From Chitinophaga pinensis (lineage in GTDB: Bacteria; Bacteroidota; Bacteroidia; Flavobacteriales_D; Crocinitomicaceae): a DNA stretch of 57,307 nucleotides. Positions 54,802 to 57,307 of this stretch are shown one piece after another (position 1 is the first letter of the stretch; every line of letters starts with the position of its first letter). The translations under genes were made by a program, and so were the position numbers. Location: NCBI GenBank assembly GCA_945902745.1, contig CAMDNE010000018.1, forward strand, positions 1 through 57,307, given 5' to 3'. Below the pieces are notes generated by a model that made no database searches, had not been told where the DNA came from, and saw only the letters and a program-made list of their open reading frames with translations.

Positions 54802-54819
54802 CTCCCGATACATCGGGAG
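54802..54819. repeat. CTCCCGAT-ac-ATCGGGAG palindrome
   Basis: A perfect 8-bp palindrome with a two-base centre, between the sucC terminator and the map promoter. Short CCCGAT..ATCGGG palindromes of this type are dispersed repeats in Bacteroidota. Read in frame it encodes PDTSGG and extends the map reading frame artificially. Confidence 0.6.
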
Positions 54820-54824
54820 GAGTT

Positions 54825-54858
54825 TTGAATTATATATTCCAAATCCTTCGTATCTTTG
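54825..54858 (+). promoter_or_regulatory. Predicted promoter of map
   Basis: TTG (54825-54827) and TATCTTTG (54851-54858) are 23 bases apart, at the upper limit of the consensus spacer. The predicted start near 54865 supports ATG 54888 as the start codon of map over ATGs at 54867 or 54780. Confidence 0.6.
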
Positions 54859-54887
54859 CGCACGAAATGAAAATCTTCAACCGAAAT

Positions 54888-55667
54888 ATGATAATTTATA
54901 AAAGCTTAGAAGAAATTGAAATCATGCGTGAAGCAGCGCAAGTAGTAAGTAGAACTCTTGGAAAAGTAGCTGAAGAAATTAACATTGGTGTTACTCCAAA
55001 ATTTTTGGATGAAATGGCGGAAGATTATATTCGTTCTCAAAATTCAATTCCTGGTTTTTTAGGACTTTATGGTTGTCCGAGTACATTGCTTATTTCTGTT
55101 AATGAGCAAGTAGTTCACGGCTTACCTACTGATCGTCCATTTGAAGATGGAGACATTGTTTCTGTTGATTGTGGTTCCGTTTTTCAAGGTTATTATGGCG
55201 ATCATGCATATACCTTTGAAATTGGAATTGTAAAACCTGAAATCAAAAAATTACTTCAAGTAACAAAAGAATGTTTGTATTTGGGAATAGAACAATGTAC
55301 AGTTGCGAATAGAATTGAAGATATCGGTTGGGCAATTCAGACACATGCTGAAAAACATGGTTACGGAGTTGTAAGAGATTTGGTTGGCCATGGTTTAGGA
55401 AAAACACTTCATGAGGATCCACAAGTACCAAATTATGGAAGAAGAGGACGTGGTAAAAAAATCCAGAATGGTTTGACGATTGCTATTGAGCCAATGATTA
55501 ATATGGGGACTGAAAAAGTAATGCAATTGGACGATAATTGGACGATTGTTACCGCAGATGGAATGCCGAGCGCCCATTTTGAACACGATATTGCTATTGT
55601 TGATGGAAAAGCTGTTATACTTTCCACTTTTGATTATATCGAAGCAGCTTTAGCAAAGAAGAAATGA
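54888..55667 (+). CDS. map: Methionine aminopeptidase, type I
   Basis: Map removes the initiator methionine from new proteins. From ATG 54888 it has 259 residues, starting 'MIIYKSLEEIEIMREAAQVV', the typical MetAP type I opening. All five metal ligands are visible: the two Asp in 'SVDCGSVFQGYYGDHAYTF', the His in 'VGHGLGKTLHEDP', the Glu in 'AIEPMINMG' and the Glu in 'HFEHDIAI'. The frame is open to 54780, but that part contains a palindromic repeat and the promoter, so it is not coding. The stop overlaps the next start codon (ATGA), so it is coupled to the following membrane protein gene. Confidence 0.95.
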   Translation: MIIYKSLEEIEIMREAAQVVSRTLGKVAEEINIGVTPKFLDEMAEDYIRSQNSIPGFLGLYGCPSTLLISVNEQVVHGLPTDRPFEDGDIVSVDCGSVFQGYYGDHAYTFEIGIVKPEIKKLLQVTKECLYLGIEQCTVANRIEDIGWAIQTHAEKHGYGVVRDLVGHGLGKTLHEDPQVPNYGRRGRGKKIQNGLTIAIEPMINMGTEKVMQLDDNWTIVTADGMPSAHFEHDIAIVDGKAVILSTFDYIEAALAKKK

Positions 55668-56221
55668 ACCGTGAAAAACGTTCAGTAACCCTAGCAATAC
55701 TTACACTTGTCGTTTATGCTAGTTTTCTGTTCTATGATACGGGAGCTATCTTATTTCCTTTTCCTTTAAATGAATTAATCGTTTTGATTGTTTCGATTCA
55801 ATTTTTGATTTGGAATTGGCACGCTAAAAAATCACTTCTTGTGATTCTTACTACCGCAAACATCTTTAATCTTATTTCGACTCAATTCTTCTGGTCCTTT
55901 TTCATGACGAATGAACAAATGGAGGTTTTTGTTTCAGGAATTTCGTTGGACTTATTAAAAATAGCCTATTATCTTTTTTTATTGATTGGTTTAGGAATCT
56001 ATTTTTTGACTTCAACATCACGATTGAAATATCTATTTTTCGGAATCACCCTCCTACCTATTTTGTTCACCATGTTCACATCAATAGGTGTTTTCGAAAC
56101 TATTTCGTTCATTTTAATAGCGTTACTAGGTTATAAATACACAATAAATTATCCGATTCATTTATTGTGGTTCTTAATTGGTATACTTCAATTAATGAAA
56201 GTCAGTACACTTTACTTCTAA
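55664..56221 (+). CDS. Small polytopic membrane protein, function unknown
   Basis: The 185-residue protein has about six hydrophobic segments: about 10-25, 30-48, 55-75, 90-115, 120-140 and 145-180. I recognise no family and see no catalytic motif. The start ATG overlaps the map stop by four bases, so it is probably translated with map. That does not by itself give a function. It ends just before the tRNA cluster. Confidence 0.7.
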   Translation: MNREKRSVTLAILTLVVYASFLFYDTGAILFPFPLNELIVLIVSIQFLIWNWHAKKSLLVILTTANIFNLISTQFFWSFFMTNEQMEVFVSGISLDLLKIAYYLFLLIGLGIYFLTSTSRLKYLFFGITLLPILFTMFTSIGVFETISFILIALLGYKYTINYPIHLLWFLIGILQLMKVSTLYF

Positions 56222-56263
56222 TCAACAAGTTGTAAATTTTATACTTTTTTTTCTGAAATAGCT

Positions 56264-56292
56264 TTGAGTTGTCAAGGGTTTTATTAATTTTG
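56264..56292 (+). promoter_or_regulatory. Predicted promoter of tRNA-Ser
   Basis: TTG (56264-56266, within TTTG) and TAATTTTG (56285-56292) stand 18 bases apart. The start point would be near 56299, about 16 bases before the mature tRNA. Confidence 0.65.
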
Positions 56293-56314
56293 CCCTCTAG
56301 TTCTTTGAACACCC

Positions 56315-56401
56315 GGAGGGATGGGTGAGTGGCTAAAACCACCAGTTTGCTAAACTGACGTACGGGTAACTGTACCGCGAGTTCGAATCTCGCTCTCTCC
56401 G
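56315..56401 (+). tRNA. tRNA-Ser (GCT)
   Basis: Acceptor GGAGGGA pairs with TCTCTCC with one G-T pair. The anticodon loop TTGCTAA gives GCT. A long variable arm (CGTAC...GTACCG) is typical of serine tRNA, and the T-arm has GTTCGAATC. CCA is not encoded. It decodes AGC and AGT. Confidence 0.95.
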
Positions 56402-56486
56402 CAAAATAATATTGGAAGAAAACTTAATTTTATTCTGTATTTACTATTTAAAATGCGGTTTTCTCTTAAATTATACCAAATAAAGA

Positions 56487-56516
56487 TTGCAAAATCTAAT
56501 AATCTGATTACTTTTG
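56487..56516 (+). promoter_or_regulatory. Predicted promoter of tRNA-Pro
   Basis: TTG (56487-56489) and TACTTTTG (56509-56516) are 19 bases apart, the ideal layout. The start point would be near 56523, leaving a leader of about 54 nt. Confidence 0.72.
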
Positions 56517-56576
56517 CACTCGCTTTCTGAATAACGTTTCAGAAACAAAAAAATTGAAATCAAAAGAACTATAGTT

Positions 56577-56651
56577 CGGGGCGTAGCGTAGTCCGGTCAT
56601 CGCGCCTGGTTTGGGACCAGGAGGTCGCAGGTTCGAATCCTGCCGCCCCGA
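56577..56651 (+). tRNA. tRNA-Pro (TGG)
   Basis: Acceptor CGGGGCG pairs with CGCCCCG. The anticodon stem CCTGG/CCAGG holds the loop TTTGGGA, anticodon TGG. The T-arm is GCAGGTTCGAATCCTGC. CCA is not encoded. Confidence 0.97.
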
Positions 56652-56652
56652 C

Positions 56653-56687
56653 AAGGGGGATGAGAGATCATCCCCCTTTTTTTTTTC
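56653..56687 (+). terminator. Strong intrinsic terminator after tRNA-Pro
   Basis: AAGGGGGATGA (56653-56663), loop GAGA, then TCATCCCCCTT (56668-56678) and a T-run to 56686. It begins two bases after the tRNA. Confidence 0.93.
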
Positions 56688-56706
56688 AATTTAAGTAATG
56701 CATAAT

Positions 56707-56780
56707 GGCCCCGTAGCTCAGCTGGATAGAGCAATTCACTTCTAATGAATAGGTCTTTGGTTCGAATCCAAACGGGGTCA
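56707..56780 (+). tRNA. tRNA-Arg (TCT)
   Basis: Acceptor GGCCCCG pairs with CGGGGTC (one G-T pair). The D-arm is GCTCAGCTGGATAGAGC, the anticodon stem ATTCA/TGAAT holds the loop CTTCTAA with anticodon TCT, and the T-arm is TTTGGTTCGAATCCAAA. CCA is not encoded. It decodes AGA and AGG. Confidence 0.97.
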
Positions 56781-56787
56781 CTATTAC

Positions 56788-56822
56788 AAGCTCATTCGTC
56801 AATTGGCAAATGAGCTTTTTTT
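56788..56822 (+). terminator. Intrinsic terminator after tRNA-Arg
   Basis: AAGCTCATT (56788-56796) pairs with AATGAGCTT (56809-56817), followed by T to 56822. Confidence 0.88.
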
Positions 56823-56909
56823 GTAGCTATAAGTACCCTAAATAACAAGACGTTGCCTTTAAAACTTAAGGTTTTTAGAAATATTTTTAAATAAAAACAG
56901 TAATCTGTC

Positions 56910-56939
56910 TTGCAGGTTTTAAAAAAGTCATTATCTTTG
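56910..56939 (+). promoter_or_regulatory. Predicted promoter of tRNA-Asp
   Basis: TTG (56910-56912) and TATCTTTG (56932-56939), 19 bases apart, match the consensus exactly. The start point would be near 56946, about 70 bases before the mature tRNA. Confidence 0.75.
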
Positions 56940-57014
56940 CACACGCTTTTAACGTAAAGCATTTAACACAATTTTGAATCTCATTGTTTTGAGAGATCGC
57001 AAGATTAAAAAATT

Positions 57015-57088
57015 GGTTTGGTAGTTCAGTTGGTTAGAATACATGCCTGTCACGCATGGGGTCGCGGGTTCGAGTCCCGTCCAGACCG
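57015..57088 (+). tRNA. tRNA-Asp (GTC)
   Basis: Acceptor GGTTTGG pairs with CCAGACC (one T-G pair). The anticodon stem CATGC/GCATG holds the loop CTGTCAC, anticodon GTC. The T-arm is GCGGGTTCGAGTCCCGT. CCA is not encoded. Confidence 0.97.
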
Positions 57089-57100
57089 CGAAAGTTAAAA

Positions 57101-57133
57101 GCATAAGCCTCCAATCGGAGGCTTTTTTTATGC
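57101..57133 (+). terminator. Intrinsic terminator after tRNA-Asp
   Basis: AAGCCTCC (57105-57112), loop AATC, GGAGGCTT (57117-57124) and a T-run to 57129; an outer GCATAA/TTATGC pairing extends the stem. The remaining 57134-57307 shows no gene or clear element. Confidence 0.88.
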
Positions 57134-57307
57134 CCAAAAGTTCCGTTTCTCAAGGTTTATAAGTGTTGTCAAGGCTTTTCAAAAAATATTCTTGTGACTC
57201 ATTCAATTGAGTTTGGCATGGTCAATATAAATTGAAATGAGTTGGCTTACTAACTATAATATCAATTCTTGGTTTTTTATTGTTTAACGAAAATAATACC
57301 TCAGTTT

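Noticed and set aside
54780-54887. Longer form of map
   Set aside because: The extra codons cover the end of the sucC terminator, a palindromic repeat and the TATCTTTG promoter box.
56949-57137. Minus-strand frame of 62 codons over tRNA-Asp (contains WTGLEPATPCVTGMYSNQLN)
   Set aside because: This is the antisense of a tRNA gene, a classic source of spurious small proteins.
1-57307. CRISPR array, prophage, integrative element or intact IS element
   Set aside because: No regularly spaced direct repeats of CRISPR type, no transposase, integrase or phage structural genes are present.

Overview
The window is a stretch of AT-rich chromosome from a Bacteroidota bacterium, most likely a member of Flavobacteriales and possibly of the Crocinitomicaceae/Fluviicola type (the family is an inference). 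Several features support this. Three genes in a row form a type IX secretion (T9SS) and sigma-factor operon with a PorP/SprF protein, and two secreted proteins end in T9SS C-terminal sorting domains. Promoters repeatedly fit the Bacteroidota pattern TTG-N18..23-TAnnTTTG. Other typical signs are an AcnB-type aconitase, a TamB protein, an SprB-like repeat protein, tRNAs without encoded CCA, and many short palindromic repeats between genes.

Layout. 1-3240: acnB on the minus strand with its terminator and promoter. 3240-5100: a repeat-rich gap, then the ribosomal operon rpsF-rpsR-rplI. 5119-10345: a large secreted repeat protein, then a three-gene BtuFCD/FhuDBC-type metal-chelate uptake operon joined by ATGA overlaps. 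10352-13005: two T9SS cargo proteins, an alpha/beta hydrolase and a beta-propeller. 13105-15004: yifB/comM and the small rpmH gene. 15154-17549: an exporter-type ABC transporter and a DUF6265-like lipoprotein whose signal region carries repeat DNA. 17696-21372: two POT peptide transporters. 21450-22804: TatD-like hydrolase and tcdA. 23163-29761: M1 aminopeptidase, a glycosyltransferase, an FkbM methyltransferase and valS. 29851-31956: an amidohydrolase lipoprotein and a small winged-helix regulator.

32065-35212 is the most interesting region. An ECF sigma factor, a membrane-anchored anti-sigma-like protein fused to a PorP/SprF-like outer-membrane barrel, and a free-standing PorP/SprF are packed with a 4-bp overlap and a 2-bp gap. 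The layout suggests a trans-envelope switch that reports the state of the outer-membrane secretion/gliding machinery to transcription.

35535-42960: acyl-CoA ligase, a TonB-C-like secreted protein, an LTA-synthase-like membrane phosphotransferase, recG and an SprB-repeat protein. 43161-47253: DsbD, a stand-alone DsbD-alpha protein, a small unknown protein and tsaD. 47276-56221: tamB, accC, sucC, map and a small membrane protein. 56315-57088: four tRNAs (Ser-GCT, Pro-TGG, Arg-TCT, Asp-GTC), three of them followed by strong terminators. The last 170 bases hold nothing I recognise.

Several long reading frames appear to begin too far upstream, inside repeat DNA or promoters. I give corrected starts for the btuC-like permease, the btuD-like ATPase, the glycosyltransferase, the acyl-CoA ligase, the TonB-C-like protein, the SprB-like protein, the DsbD-alpha protein and map. 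Four genes appear to start at GTG or TTG: the sigma factor, tsaD, recG and the LTA-synthase-like gene.
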